Source: Eutrigla gurnardus (taxonomy: Eukaryota; Chordata; Actinopteri; Perciformes; Triglidae). From it: a stretch of 64,000 nt of DNA. The stretch lies in NCBI GenBank assembly GCA_963514095.1, contig OY741276.1, forward strand, positions 9,257,264 to 9,321,263, written 5' to 3'. The translations under genes were made by a program, and so were the position numbers. The notes under the pieces were generated by a model. That model was not told the origin of the DNA, ran no database searches, and saw only the letters and a program-made list of their open reading frames with translations. Position 1 is the stretch's first letter. Each line of letters opens with the position of its first letter. This document shows, piece by piece, positions 13,641-29,121 of this stretch.

Positions 13641-16146
13641 ACCCATATGCAGGTGTGGGCACGTACCCATTTTATGCAGCAGCTGTGTGTTTTGTGCGTG
13701 TTTGGTTATGGACAGCTGTTTAGTAGCAGGTGATGATTTTAGGAGCCAAGCAGACAGTCAGCCAGGCAGGCGGCCAGGGGAACGAGGGGGAGAGCGAAGC
13801 CCGAATAAGATGTAAGGAGGTCTGGGCTGGGCACACACTCACTCAACCGTGCCTTCTGGACCTCTGTTGGATGGCTAGTGGTTCAGGAGAGACCCAGCTG
13901 AGGTTGTCAGTGTTTATACATGACTCTAAACCGGCCAGACTCCACAGACGGCTTACTGATTACTAGTGTATATAAATCACAGTCACAGGAAGACGGTTAC
14001 AGTGGGTGCAGGTTTTTAAGGGGTCTGGGTTTGAATTCCCCATAGTTCAGATCTAAACTGGATTCCAATCCTTCCACTCAAAATCCCATCAGCTGTTCAG
14101 GTCTGCCATGTACAACATGAGATGTGGTGAGAGCGATTTTAAAAGAAAGTAGACAAATTAAGATAGGCCAAGTTGATATGACGGAGGCGTTTTTGAAACA
14201 TTGCAAGGAAGCTTTGGAGTCAAAGGTATGAAAAGATGATGGAAAGAGAGAATATAGGGAGCAAGAAAGGCAAGAAGAGAACACAAGGCGATAATAAGCA
14301 TATAAAGCAGGCATAAAACAAAATGAAGGAGAAAGCAAGATAAACAAGACAACAAAACACAGCAGAAAACTGTAGCTGTCAGCAAATTGTTAGACTAACT
14401 GCTGCCTATAAAGTGTGAATAGGAAGCAAATGGGACCCATATGGTTTCCCTCTGTCATTCCATCTGTATTGAAGACCTGTCTAAAACCTCATTAAGGCCT
14501 TATGACACCTCCGCCACTAAAATCAGACAGGTGGTTATCGCGCTCTATGATGAGACACCAGCTGTGCTTATGACACAGAATGACACAGTCTATTTTGGGA
14601 GGAAAGCAAGAATGAAGATGAAGAAAGACCCAAACATGAAAAATGCTTAATTAAAAGAAAAACAAAAACAATGCCACACAGCAAATGTTTCAATGCTTGT
14701 AAATGTTGTCTTGTTAAATGGGAGGACAATATCTGATCTCAAACGTTTTTGTGCAGGCAAAGTGAATTCCTAAAACTGAATAAAGGGAAAGTAATTACAG
14801 CAATGGTATTGGTAAAGTACCAAGAGATATCCCAGCATTTGTAAGTAACATTGTGTGGGACACCAAGCTGTGACTTGTGCACACTTTTTAATATGCTGCT
14901 GCACCCTTGCCTGCGTATAAGTTTCACTAAAGAGGAACAGACACAGAGGTGTTAAAAGGCAGAGCCTAAGTAACAATTATTATTCATCAGACTCTCTGTG
15001 AGGATATTAACCTGTTCATTATCTGCATTGTCAGCCAGCAAGAGCGAGAACAAAGTGCAGAGTCGGTGCAATAGCCGGTTTTAAGATGTACAGCTTTGTC
15101 TCGATTTTTCAAAGTGAAAAGAAATGCAACAAGTAAGACTTAAATTCAAAGTTTGCAGAACCATCTTATAGCCTTGGAGCATCAAGTACACCTTTGTTCC
15201 CAACAAGCTTTGCACCTGTGTAGAAGTATTTATTTCCTCCCACAAAGACAACAATGACACTTTCTCAAAATCTTCATTACAGGTACATGAATCCTATTCT
15301 ACAAATCACAAATGAAGTCATGGACAAAATCATGTGAATTCACGTAATGAGAGTTTCACACCTCTACAACATTTTCTCACTTTCTTTCTTTTTTCCGTGG
15401 ACAAACACAGTCATTAAGTATAACTTTTTGAATCTGCTATTACGAGTCCCAAATGACAAGTTTCACGCACTCTAACTATTGCATGACATAAGTCATTTGT
15501 GATTTGTGTCCCTGAAGAATCAGAGGCGGGCACTCCTGTCTAGCTTTTGCAGGCCATTTTCAGGAGTTTGCTGATGAGTTTTTGAGTGACAGCTGCGCTC
15601 AGTGCCCAAGATGTTGGTTTTTATTGGCTGTAAACTGTGGCATGGGCTTTCACCAGCTCACCTACTGGATACTTACAAGATTAATAAAATGTTAGTATTG
15701 ATCATATATGTTGTCTCTGCTGAAGGCTACTAGACGTTTCGATGTGTTAGATCAATTTCTACAAATACAAATTCCCCTGTCACAGGTGATCAGGTGTTTT
15801 GATTATATCGTCATACATAGAGTAGTGTCAGTTGTTTCCCAACACAAACTACAAAAAAATGTTTTAGGAGATAAAGTGAGTGAAAAAAGATCATCCCGCA
15901 TGATCGTGAGATTTTAATGGACATGTGAATTTGTCATGGGTGTCATTTGTACAGAACACTACAATGTGTCACTCATATATGTACATATGTACAACACACA
16001 GGCAAGCACACAATATAACGATATATATTATCTGTAGGCTGATCTGAAATATATACATGTAGTCTGAAACAGCATTGTGCTCTGCAAGGAAGAACCAAAG
16101 GTTTTAAGAGTAATGGGAGGATGAAAAATGGGATGTAGTGGTAGCA

Positions 16147-16148
<2 letters not shown>
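13641..16148. other. No gene seen
   Basis: Plain sequence. A segment near 13990-14060 contains gggtttgaattccc, which resembles a degenerate B box, but no A box or poly(A) tail supports a SINE call. Confidence 0.55.

Positions 16149-16187
<39 letters not shown>
16149..16187. repeat. (CT)n microsatellite
   Basis: A perfect run of CT units, about 19.5 copies. Confidence 0.98.
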
Positions 16188-16191
<4 letters not shown>

Positions 16192-16749
16192 GTTACGCTT
16201 GGCCATTAGTCAAACCTGCCACTGTACATACTAACCAAAATCATTAGTATGGTGGTTGTCAGGTGTTCTTGAGTGGCCATTAGTGTAAGAGAATGTGGTC
16301 TGTGAAATGATTCTATAAGAAGATAACAAGTAGTATCTGACTTTTTTTAAGTCTTATGATGAGATGGGCCATTTTACTTTTGTATCGGTGTAAAGGACAG
16401 TGTATGTCGTTGATCCCCATAGAAATGTTCTCTTTACCAGATTGTAAAGCATAAATAAACCGGTCTGTTATTTAATATCACAGTTGAAACCTGTCGTGAT
16501 CGCTAATCGCTAGCGGATGTAATAATGATGGAGACAGAAATAGAAAAAAAGAAAAAAAATTGCTTTGCTATTAGTGAATTTAATTGACTGTTTCATAATA
16601 TAGTACAGCTGTTTCCAACGCTGCTTTAGGCGGGTTCTACGCCAGGTGCTTTTTGGCACATTCGTTTTCCGTCACTGGTAGTCATGACTGTTTCTTGCTG
16701 TTCGAGTGGACAACACCTGAGGAACACAAAATTTAGCTACTATCATAAG

Positions 16750-16767
16750 CTTTAGCTTAAGCTAAAG
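16750..16767. repeat. Perfect 18-bp palindrome
   Basis: The sequence ctttagcttaagctaaag is identical to its own reverse complement. It could be a dyad protein-binding site or a transposon relic, and nothing nearby decides which. Confidence 0.8.
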
Positions 16768-17220
16768 ACTATATTAAGTTAAAAAAGAATCAGGAAATGT
16801 ATTTGTGTGTATTTTAAATAATATATTTCAATATTCAATAAGATAATAATAAAATATCAGGCTGAAAATCTTATTTAAAAACATTTTAATAGTTTGATGG
16901 ACACCAAAGCTTTCAGCCATATGCGATTTGTTACATTTTTCTTTCCATTTTGCATAGAACTCATAAAGGGTCCAAGACATGTCAGCATTGAACAATACTA
17001 ATCTTTCAACCATGAAAAGAACACACATCAAATAATTAGCCTTTTATGCAGAGACTGCTCTCAAAAGTCAAGAAACCCTCAGTAAATATTAAGGTTAAAA
17101 CAAAAAGCAATGTCCTTCCTGGAGATGTATTGTGCTTGGCCAAGGTAACGGCTCTGAATCGTGTACACTTTTCATGAATAAACTATTACATTTTTATTAA
17201 ACATTAATTTCTTTATACCT

Positions 17221-17600
17221 CTGAGCAAGCAACAGCTGTGGCCAGAGGCGATATGATTTCAGGTTGTCCATGTGTCCGACCGTATGTACATCAGCCCGTC
17301 CGTGTGTCCGATTCCCGTGAACCCTATATCCCAGGAACGCCTGTAGGGAAATTCATTTCATTTTCATTTCTTCAAATTTGACATAAATATTCAGGTGTGC
17401 TCAAGGATGAACTGATTATTATTTGGTGGTTAAAGATCAAGGGCACTGTGACCTCACAAAACCCATTTTGGCCATAACTCAATAAATCATATGCTAATTA
17501 TGAAAATCCCACACAAATAACAGGATAAAAATGATCAAGTGATGACATTTTGGACATACGTGGATGTAAACTGGAGGCATACAGACCGTGTTGCATCAAC
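17221..17600. mobile_element. Teleost interspersed repeat ('ctgtgacctcac' family)
   Basis: Sequence words in order match a repeat I know to be very common in spiny-rayed fish: gtccgtgtgtccgattc, a 'cccaggaacgcctgtaggg' segment, 'caaggatgaactgatta', 'gggcactgtgacctcacaaa' and 'ggccataactcaa'. It is non-coding here, with no frame, no terminal repeats visible and no clear target duplication. Class is uncertain. The recognition is from memory, and the limits are approximate. Confidence 0.6.
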
Positions 17601-18059
17601 AATAGAAAGTTACTTATTAAAACTTAAAAATACTGTCAGGTATGACAGTGTGTCTTGGTGGTAGCATCGCATCAATATTCAATTTCAGTTATTCTGCGCC
17701 GCCGCATGCCTGCCTGCCACAAATGTGTATCTGGCATCTACTATATGCACTCTGAGATATTTTTCAGACAGTCAAGGGCAATGTGACAGGATCGTTAGGG
17801 AAAGGTGTGTTTGTGTGTGTCGCTGTGTGTATGTGGCAAGATAAGCATTGAACTGTCTAAATGTCGAGGGTGCGTAATTAAAGTCAACTTGAGTGCTGTC
17901 AATATGCAATGACTGCTTGTGGGAACAGTGGTTTGCCCCGCGTTCATGTATAATTACAGACCTAGGGTCCCTCGACAGGTGTGTGTGCACATTATTTTGC
18001 AGAGGTATGATTGCTCTGCACTGTTAGATAAGTCTGTGACAGATGTGTGCCTACAGGTG

Positions 18060-18061
<2 letters not shown>

Positions 18062-18103
<42 letters not shown>
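18062..18103. repeat. (TG)21 microsatellite
   Basis: A perfect TG run, first of a closely spaced pair. The second begins 120 bp further on. Confidence 0.98.
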
Positions 18104-18104
<1 letters not shown>

Positions 18105-18222
18105 AACAAATCCACCATGAGACATGCTCAAAATCAAACCATGAGAAACAGTAACAACACATATTTTTTCAACATCATTCAATTAATTTTATTTTCCACA
18201 GTTGCTTTCAACATCAAACAGA

Positions 18223-18223
<1 letters not shown>

Positions 18224-18299
<76 letters not shown>
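18224..18299. repeat. (TG)38 microsatellite
   Basis: A perfect TG run, second member of the pair. The Val-Cys translations spanning both arrays are artefacts of the repeat. Confidence 0.98.
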
Positions 18300-18303
<4 letters not shown>

Positions 18304-18640
18304 AGGTTGTATTTTTGTGCACACGTTGCGTTTGCCTCCCTTTTCCTCCCACTGTGTCTATAATGAAAAGCTAAATGGTTTGGGTTAGCAATGATTAAAG
18401 ATGGACAGCTACAGAGGAGGAGACGGAGAAAAACAGCGGTGGGGAAATGACAGTTTGAGGTAAGTGACGGCTTGGCTATATTTGGGAATAAATGGATCGT
18501 GCAGCTATATTCAGCCTTTTTGCCATCAATTATTCAAAGAACCACCGACAAGACAAACCCCCCAATAACTGAGATTCGTCTCCAGCGATGGCAAAGCACG
18601 GTTCTAACCAGGTGACACCCAGTCCACCTTTTAGATGTTA

Positions 18641-18790
18641 ATTACTCCAACTGGGATTCTGTTACATGTTCATATCAGCAAGGGCGCGTCTGTACATTAG
18701 CGCATAATTATTAGCAATTCATTAACAACTGAGAATGTAATGGCCTTGTTAGGAGGGCTATTTATCTGAAATTACCTGTGATATGTTCCA
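18641..18790. promoter_or_regulatory. Possible conserved regulatory segment rich in homeodomain-type ATTA/TAAT cores
   Basis: This non-repetitive stretch has several ATTA/TAAT cores in a short space (ttaattactcc, cataattattagc, ttcattaacaa). Such density is typical of vertebrate developmental enhancers but also common in AT-rich DNA. No alignment is available, so this is an inference only. Confidence 0.15.
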
Positions 18791-18863
18791 TCATTTTTAC
18801 TCCCTCTGTGGAGTAGCAGCATAATGACACCTGTGGGACAGCCATCATTTTGAGGAAGAGGAG

Positions 18864-18865
<2 letters not shown>

Positions 18866-18916
<51 letters not shown>

Positions 18917-18928
18917 TGTGTGTGTGTC
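18866..18928. repeat. (GT)n microsatellite with two CT interruptions
   Basis: GT units to about 18915, then gtctgtgtgtgtgtctg. The interruptions suggest an older array than the perfect ones nearby. Confidence 0.95.
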
Positions 18929-19127
18929 TGCATTTGCATGTAGATGAGGTGACATGTACAGTATGTCCTTGTGCACGCTGATATTCATGCATGAATGTTT
19001 GCACATGGGTGATGTTGTAACAAGTCTGACAGTGTTTTCTGATAACAGATGGGCGAATGGGTCATTTGTTATTTATAATGAGTGTGTGTCCGTTCTACTG
19101 TGGACCTGTCAGTTGGGTGATCTAATA

Positions 19128-19129
<2 letters not shown>

Positions 19130-19166
<37 letters not shown>

Positions 19167-19180
19167 TGTGTGTGTGAGTG
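19130..19180. repeat. (GT)n array with an AGAGAG interruption
   Basis: A perfect TG run to 19160, then agagag, then a second short TG run. It is compound and probably unstable. Confidence 0.95.
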
Positions 19181-19280
19181 ATTAATTGTGTGTTACATTG
19201 TCACACATTTCCCAGAGAGACAGTGTGTCAGGTGACACTGTAACTCAACCTTGTATTTATTTCCCCATCATTCAGTTTCT

Positions 19281-19735
19281 TTCCTTTCAATTGATAGAAA
19301 TGACGTGCAGGACAGGTCTAGCCTACTAATTTTAGCGTCCCCTGACTTTTCCTCTTGTACCACCTTGAGTTTAACATTTACATTTTTTACTGAAATGTCT
19401 CGACAGCTATTAAATGGATTGCAATTCAATTTGGTGCAGATCTCCATGGCGTCCAGACAATGAATCTCAATGACTTAGTTGATTTCCTGGCTTTCTATCA
19501 AGTGCCAACAGCAGGTCAACAATTGCATTATTTGGTGAAAATATCAAGGATTGGCACAACATCCTGTGGAGACATTTCATTCATGGTCCCCAGAGAGTGC
19601 ATCCTAATGTCTTTGGTAATTCTCTTTTGCTTTCATGATCAAATTGTCAAAATATTAACTTGTCCAATACTTCAGTTATTGACCGAGTGACTCTGAAAAT
19701 GGTTTTCAGCTGTAACTTGTGTTTGGTGGTCATGG
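19281..19735. mobile_element. Teleost interspersed repeat ('aaatgtctcgacagctatt' family)
   Basis: Words in order match a repeat common in acanthomorph introns: 'cccctgacttttcctcttgt', 'aaatgtctcgacagctatta', 'tggattgcaattcaatttgg', 'tgccaacagcaggtcaac' and 'ccaatacttcagttattgac'. No intact coding frame remains. It ends roughly 70 bp before the acceptor of the candidate exon at 19805, so it lies in that exon's upstream intron. Limits are approximate and the identification is from memory. Confidence 0.6.
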
Positions 19736-19804
19736 TCATTTAGAATCCATATATTTATAGCCATGTAAACAAGAACACTCTCCTCTCCTTTCCTCTCCCT
19801 GCAG

Positions 19805-19970
19805 GATTCCCCTCCACCCAACACTTCCAATGTGAGTCAGGCATTCGAGAAGGCTAATGGCCGCTCTTACTTAGAACCCCGTAATGAAGGAGCGAAGAGA
19901 CGACAGAGCTGCTTCCTCTCTGCTGCGCTGCGGGATAGTTTCTTCCTGCAATGTGACCCCACTGTACCAG
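19805..19970 (+). CDS. Candidate internal coding exon, unknown protein
   Basis: This is one of the best-formed exons in the window. A long pyrimidine tract (ctcctctcctttcctctccc) leads into tgcag, and the exon ends at accag before gtaaca. Only one frame is open: 55 codons plus one base, so it enters in phase 0 and leaves in phase 1. The product is hydrophilic. It has a Pro/Asn/Ser start (DSPPPNTSN), a basic stretch (EGAKRRQS) and a more hydrophobic end (FLSAALRDSFFLQC) with two Cys. I see no signal peptide, membrane span or domain that I recognise. It is rich in neither repeats nor low complexity, unlike the neighbouring DNA. The (CA)n array starts three bases into the downstream intron. Seen: splice sites and frame. 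Inferred: part of a plus-strand gene whose 3' end may be at 28.4-29.2 kb. It could still be a chance open segment. Confidence 0.45.

Positions 19971-19973
<3 letters not shown>

Positions 19974-20032
<59 letters not shown>
19974..20032. repeat. (CA)29 microsatellite abutting a donor site
   Basis: A perfect AC run begins immediately after the candidate donor gta at 19971. Position so close to a 5' splice site is notable because CA repeats are known binding sites of hnRNP L, a splicing regulator. Confidence 0.97.
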
Positions 20033-20033
<1 letters not shown>

Positions 20034-20318
20034 GAGAAACCGATCCATCTATCTGTTTGAAAACTACAGCCCCACCCTTTCACCATTGTGCAGTCCAATT
20101 AGCTCCATCTCTGCGGGCTTCTAACCTAATATTTACCTCAATTACACTCCCATTGAAAAATGTTTTTTCAAAATTGATGGATTCATGACTTACTTGGATA
20201 ATTTATGACTAGCCCCATTTCACCAAGGGACTCAACCCATGAGGCACCCAAACCGTTTAACCAAAATCCAATTTGCATATAAATAGATTTGGACTGTTTG
20301 CAATAGTGTTTCTTCTTG

Positions 20319-20320
<2 letters not shown>

Positions 20321-20382
<62 letters not shown>
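20321..20382. repeat. (AC)31 microsatellite
   Basis: A perfect AC run, last of the six arrays between 18.06 and 20.38 kb. Confidence 0.98.
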
Positions 20383-20386
<4 letters not shown>

Positions 20387-22354
20387 AAGCAGATATGCAG
20401 ACACAAGCATATGGTCATACTCACACAGCTGTGCATGTGTATAGCGGCACACATACAATTATTTTGCCCATTATTGAATTTGCATTTGTGAATAGACCTA
20501 CAGGATACAGGACATTATATTCCTCATCATGCTGGGTCCCCTACCATCACTTTGCCCATAATGTAAGAGCATTAAACTTAAACAGTTTTGAAACACTCAG
20601 GGTATTTTTTACGTTGGCATGCCTTTTTTGGTATGTCATTTTAAAAGTATATTTTTTACACGTTTGTTACTGAAAAACTGTTATTCTTGTGCGTTCAGTT
20701 GTGTTACTCGCTCGCTAGCTGTAGCTAATGCCTCAGCCTGTTTGTATTGAGACGGCTTGCGCGCCCCATTGAGTGATTGAGATCGGCAGAGTGTGTGCAT
20801 TCAGGAAGTTAGCATTGACAGACAGGCAGGCCGTCCAATTATTATCTCTGGCCCGACTGTTTTGATTGGACAGGGTTTTTACAGTCACGGCCACAGATGA
20901 CCATTTTTAATTTTTTTAATGAGAGCCTTTAATTTATGAATTACTATCCATATATTACGAGGATTTCAAGTAATATAAAAGAAAGTGTTTCTGAAAAGAA
21001 TCACCTACTCCAACCTTTAAACTGCAGCCCATGAAAAAGCTAGCATACCGAGGCAACTCAGTTCTTATTTATTCTGTACAATGCATCCATGCTGCTGTGA
21101 CATTCGTTGTCCAAAATGTATGACAAGGAGCAAAACAACAGGGTAGCCTTTACACTAGAGAGGAAAAACATTTAAATATTTCAACCTTGAGCAAAACAGT
21201 CCATTCTAATCTTAATACCATGGCTGATTCAAATATCAGCACTACATTATCTGCCGCCGCTACTTTAGTGTAGACCTCTTAGCATTGCCGAGGGCAGAAT
21301 GTGAAAAAAGAGTTTTTCACCTGCCTCAACCCCCAAGTGTAACACTTAAAAACTTAAGTCAATAGCTTTGATGGAAAACATGTATTAATATCATGAATAA
21401 TGTATTTTTCTAGGGTGTGATGCTCAAATCTCTGGTTTTCTTGCATGCAAAGGACCTTGACGTATGCACTCCCATAAAGTACATGGGTGTCTGATGTAAT
21501 TTCCTGCCTCTGCTAAATGTGAGATGGTGTATTTCATATATGGATGGATTATGTGTGCATGTGTTCGCCAGGCCCTGGCCAGTAAAACCCCAGTGTGAAA
21601 TCCTTCCCTCAAATGGCTCTGATCTCCTCCAGAGAAGATCGATTCAAAGCCTCTGTAGACACCAACCCTGGACCAGCCTGTGCTTATCAGGTAACGCTGT
21701 TAAAGTTCTGCTCTCATGAAACATTCTTACCTCCCAGCACACTCCCAGTGTACATGACTCCTTGAGCAGCCAACATTCAGTAATAAGTGCACTGACATCA
21801 GTGTAGGCATGGTCCTTGGTTTTTAATACGTCTGCATATGACCAAGAGTGAGAGCATGGTAAAGCATGGCTGTGCGTACACACACCCTGTTTGTGTGTCC
21901 GAGGCCACAAATATATATGCCTGACAATATCTCATGTTGTGATCCTCAGAGAATCTATCAAATTTCTCCCTCTGACCTTGAGCTGCACCGAAGAAATTGA
22001 TTGCTTTGTAAGAAGAATCCAAACTTCAATACGTTTCTGAGGGTTTCGACCAATCTCAGTTGATGCAACACAAGGTTGAATGATGCAGTTTCCTGCTTAA
22101 GGCAGCTTTTCACTTTGGGGGAGAATTGTACTTAATTGACCTGCCTGGTTAAATTAAACTGGGGAAAGTGAGCGCATTTTTATTAAATGTAATGTTGTTT
22201 AATGCAGCCACCTTAGACTGCTGACAGAGACAAATGCACTTTATGGTTGAAGCATAATTCAGCTGTAATGAAACCTAACCAGAACCTAATCTCTCGCTGC
22301 TCTATTTCACTGTGTTTTAATAGAAATTACAGCTTTGGGTTACAGCTGCTGGAG
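20383..22354. other. No firm gene
   Basis: Plain sequence. The segment 21633-21690, between ctccag and gtaacg, is open for 19 codons in two frames, but its phases do not fit the exons at 19.8 or 28.4 kb. I leave it uncalled. Confidence 0.5.
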
Positions 22355-22370
22355 CGTGTGTGCGTGTGCG

Positions 22371-22462
<92 letters not shown>
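22355..22462. repeat. (GT)n microsatellite with GC-interrupted start
   Basis: An imperfect gtgtgcgtgtgcg start is followed by about 42 perfect TG units from 22379, then a purine-rich GA segment to about 22505. Confidence 0.97.
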
Positions 22463-22463
<1 letters not shown>

Positions 22464-22851
22464 AAAGAGAGGGAGGGAGAAAAAGAGAGAAACAGAGAGA
22501 GAGATGATTGAAAGAGCTAATGTAGCTTCCAGTCCCTGCTGACTTTGAGTTGTAACATCAAAGACAAAACCACTGAGTTTGATTTAAACCTCGCTACAGA
22601 GTTCATCATCATGTTCATGTCCATGGGTGTAATGTTATCACAGGGCTCTTTCTTCTCGTCTGTCTGCATGCCTGTCTCCCAATCTGTCTGCTGTCTCTGT
22701 GTTGATTTATCTCCTCAACTTTTCCCTCTTCTCTTCTGCAGTTCACTTTTTTCTCTGTCTCCCTTCTGACTGCTTTGCCTGATTTCCACCTCTTTATCCC
22801 TGTCCTCTCATTTACCCAGAATCCTTGTGGTCATTCAGGATTTATGTACCT

Positions 22852-22985
22852 ATAGCCTGGTACACACAATAATGATTATTGGGCTGATCATGAATATGGT
22901 TTGGGTGTTACGACCAATCTGGGTTAGTTGGCGATCTGGTTTGTTGACAGTCGGGAGATAAAACCGTGTGGGGTTCAAGAATCTT
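22852..22985. mobile_element. Possible diverged DNA-transposon remnant
   Basis: The opening tagcctggtacacacaataa, followed by 'gattattgggctgatca' and 'gacagtcgggagata', resembles a non-autonomous element repeated in fish genomes. No terminal repeat pair could be placed with confidence. Confidence 0.3.
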
Positions 22986-23746
22986 CTGATCCATTTACTG
23001 CCCTTTTTTGTGATGTAGATTATAAAAAAAATAAATATATATTAAAAATAAAATGTATGATAGGATTTAGGACCACTACATTCATGTCATAGGAAAAAAA
23101 GAATACAGTTAAGCACAGTAATCACGAGTCAGGTTATTATGGTCACACTGTATACCTGCTTGAATATGATTGGACGTTGCCAGTCAGGTTGTAGCCTAAC
23201 AGCCAATGTAGTGTGACTTAAGTGCTGCCTGAACTAACGCTATGCTCCATTCCACCTCAGATATCAGTACAGAAACACAGCTCACTGGAAGTTCACCTCC
23301 ATTTATGAGAGTTTATCTATTTGCAGTCTGTCTCTATCATCCAATTTCATCCTCCTTTATGCAAATTGTATCACAATTTAGCACGGCAATCTCTTTTTGA
23401 TGGATGTCCTTTTTGGTGCAGGAACATGTGAGAGTAAGTCTTCTCGCTGGATTTGATTGCTTGAATATGACTGATGAATAAGCCAGTGATTGTGAAGCAT
23501 GAACAAAGCAGCCGATGCTAGTGCCACTTCATTGCTTAGCCTGACCCCCATCCTCTCTTCCAGTTCATCAGGTTTCAGTCACAGCTCACCTGAAATCCAC
23601 CTCAGTCTTATGAAGTCCATTCCTCTTTTCTGCAGAGCTTACGGTCCTTGTTTCCTACATCTTTCAAACCATCTTCTCATCTGCATTTTTTGCTTCATTT
23701 CTTTGTCTTTTCTGTGCAAAATAGAAACATTTATGATTGTCCCATA

Positions 23747-23794
23747 GGGCTGCACATCGCGATGTCGATGCTGAAAAGATGTATCGTGCAACCC
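23747..23794. mobile_element. Tiny MITE-like relic with gggctgcac ends
   Basis: gggctgcac at 23747-23755 faces gtgcaaccc at 23786-23794, an inverted pair with one mismatch. Between them is cgatgtcgatg-type sequence. The 'gggctgcac...cgat' wording is typical of a widespread fish non-autonomous DNA element. This copy is only 48 bp, so it is internally deleted or a fragment. Confidence 0.45.
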
Positions 23795-24661
23795 ATTTCT
23801 GTTTTGGTACAGGAACAGGAGAATGTTAAACAGTTCCAGTGTGTGAGTGTGGCGGCGTGTATCACTCTGTAATTACTAAGCCTCAGTAATGTAGTCAGAA
23901 TGCAGTGCGTACTCCTACATTAAAACCTCCATCTTCCTATGTAGATGTATGCTTGTGGTTGTTCCTTCATCACCATATGCTGTGTGTTTCGTCTCTTATC
24001 TGCTCTACAGGTCCCTCTTTTCCTCTCACTGTCTCTCTGCTCCATTTCTCTCTGTTAAGGGAAGAATGTGGCTTTTCTACTGACAGTAGCTAGTTAAACT
24101 GTTGAAGTATCTCATACAGTCCTCCTCTCCGCTCCTAAAAACATGTTCAACGGAGGCATTCAATTCAAAGTCAAATCTAAATTCTCCATTTTGGCTTGTC
24201 AAGTGTTTCTCTGCAGCCACTTCAGTCGAAGCAGAGTGTAGAGTTAATGTTGGGAGGTAATTGGCTCAAAGTAAAAATGGGTTTCAGGAATAAAGTTAAT
24301 AACAACTGCCTGCTGTAGAAATTGAACGGCATACCTATAAATAAGGCCTTGGGTCCTGGTTTTGACCCCACTGACTCTTGTGGTGTTGCACATTCCTTTG
24401 GTGGAATTGGTCATTGCTTGTAAGTGTGAGTGGTTGTCTTGTGAGAAAGGATTGTTCTGACTTTTAGCCCCTTTTTTAACCCTGTGACCGAATTTTCTCG
24501 TGATGAAACTCAATCGTCTCTTTCATTTGACCTTTCATGTCTAATAAGCACCCATCACTTTCAGCTCCACACAATCTGCAACCAATCTGTTAAAGTCTCA
24601 AGATGATGACATCATCAGGGTAATTTTCTCAAACTTTAAAAAAAAGCTCCCTCGAGAGCCA

Positions 24662-25045
24662 TGTATAGGCATGGGATGATATGATCACAATATTATCCCG
24701 ATCATCATCAAAATATGCTTAAAACTCTTAAAATGGCTGGAATCACTTACATTTTGTCAAGAAGCAAATTTTCTTTAAATAGAACAAAGGGTTAGGGTTT
24801 TTTTTCTGAAGATTGTAAAGGACAAATTAAAAAGATTGTATAAATAACATTTAAAAAAATAACAATTTGTGAGTCTGTTTTTTGAAATTATTCCCGGAGG
24901 CCTATTTTTTAAATAGGGCTCTATTTTTTTTACTTGTCTACCATGATCGTGAGCTAGACAACTTTTTCAAATCACTTGATATTGACGATATTGATGATAT
25001 TCACGATTATCCCGATTTTTTTTAATTTTTTTTATGCAATCTGCG
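24662..25045 (+). mobile_element. Interspersed repeat family 'gatgat/atgcttaaaac', copy 1
   Basis: This block has a gggatgatatgatcac start, an internal atcatcaaaatatgcttaaaactc phrase, T- and A-rich middle parts, and ends with alternating gatattgatgat and cacgattatcccga words. A 22-nt part of the internal phrase occurs exactly, inverted, at about 59461-59482, so two copies of one family lie in this window. I associate the wording with a fish non-autonomous DNA transposon. No coding capacity is seen. Confidence 0.55.
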
Positions 25046-28420
<3,375 letters not shown>

Positions 28421-28588
28421 TTGATTCCAGGCATCGTGTACACAGTACTGAAGGGCACCTTCAATGTGACTCTCAACAACCCTCACGGTCCCTGCTGTCC
28501 CCCCTCCGTGCCCCCTGGTACTTTAACGGCCCACAAGACCATTAACACCGTCACGCCCAACACCTCCATCGCCACCAGCACTTCTTAG
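28421..28588 (+). CDS. Candidate terminal coding exon, unknown protein (C-terminus 1)
   Basis: A good acceptor (ctctgttctgtttgtgtctccgcag in two parts, ending at 28420) opens a frame of 55 codons closed by TAG at 28586-28588. In this frame 39 of 55 third positions are G or C, well above local composition, which supports coding. The product starts LIPGIVYTVLKGTFNVTLNN. It continues with a Cys-Pro turn (GPCCPPSVPPG) and a Thr/Ser/Asn-rich tail ending ATSTS. No membrane span or named domain is evident. A strong donor (aaag before gtgagt) follows at 28622, 33 bases after the stop, close enough not to trigger nonsense-mediated decay under the usual 50-nt rule. The acceptor phase (0) does not fit the phase-1 end of the 19805-19970 exon, so a further exon must intervene or the two belong to different transcripts. 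A second frame here stops at 28545 and is less codon-like. Confidence 0.5.
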   Translation: MIPGIVYTVLKGTFNVTLNNPHGPCCPPSVPPGTLTAHKTINTVTPNTSIATSTS

Positions 28589-29121
28589 AGCTCTTTGTGG
28601 GTCAAAGTTTAAAGTGGAAAGGTGAGTGGGCTAAAAGGTCGTCCATTTCAATTCATATTCTGTGGAAAGCTGGTTTTTCATGAATATGTATGGTTCTACC
28701 CATTTCTGTTGAATGAATCATGAGTGTGCTTGTTTTCAATTATTGAATTGTAAATTTACTAAGCTTATTAATTAAATGATGAGATCTTGACATTGCAATA
28801 GTAATGTGTATTGGAGTTTTAAAACATATTTGTTTAGATGAGCTGCAACAATCATCACTGAAGCACTTCATAGCTTGTTTGAGTGTCTTTCTTTAGTCCG
28901 TATTTGTCTGTTTGTGTGTCGAAGCCCAAATGTTGCTGTCATATAAAAACACAATAGATCCTTAAAACGGTTGTTTTGGTAATATTGTGAAACTCTAAGT
29001 TAATTTTACAGTTTCACATTTACAAATGAGAGAAGCTTATTACATTTTTAAACTCAAACATTTATCAGAGCAAAGCGACTGAGCGACTGATGAACTTATT
29101 TCCTTTTTTGCATTTTTTCAG

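Noticed and set aside
17919..18374. 151-codon frame rich in Val-Cys
   Set aside because: It is the translation of two (TG)n arrays; the same holds for the Val-Cys and Thr-His frames at 19.9, 20.3, 22.3, 26.4, 33.4, 50.5, 51.4 and 53.6 kb.
18400..18459. ATG in a good Kozak context leading to a gtaagt donor (about 20 codons)
   Set aside because: It leaves in phase 2, which hits a stop at once in the 19805 exon, and the peptide is compositional.
21633..21690. Possible 58-nt plus exon between ctccag and gtaacg
   Set aside because: Its phases do not connect to the exons at 19805 or 28421, and 19 open codons are not significant.
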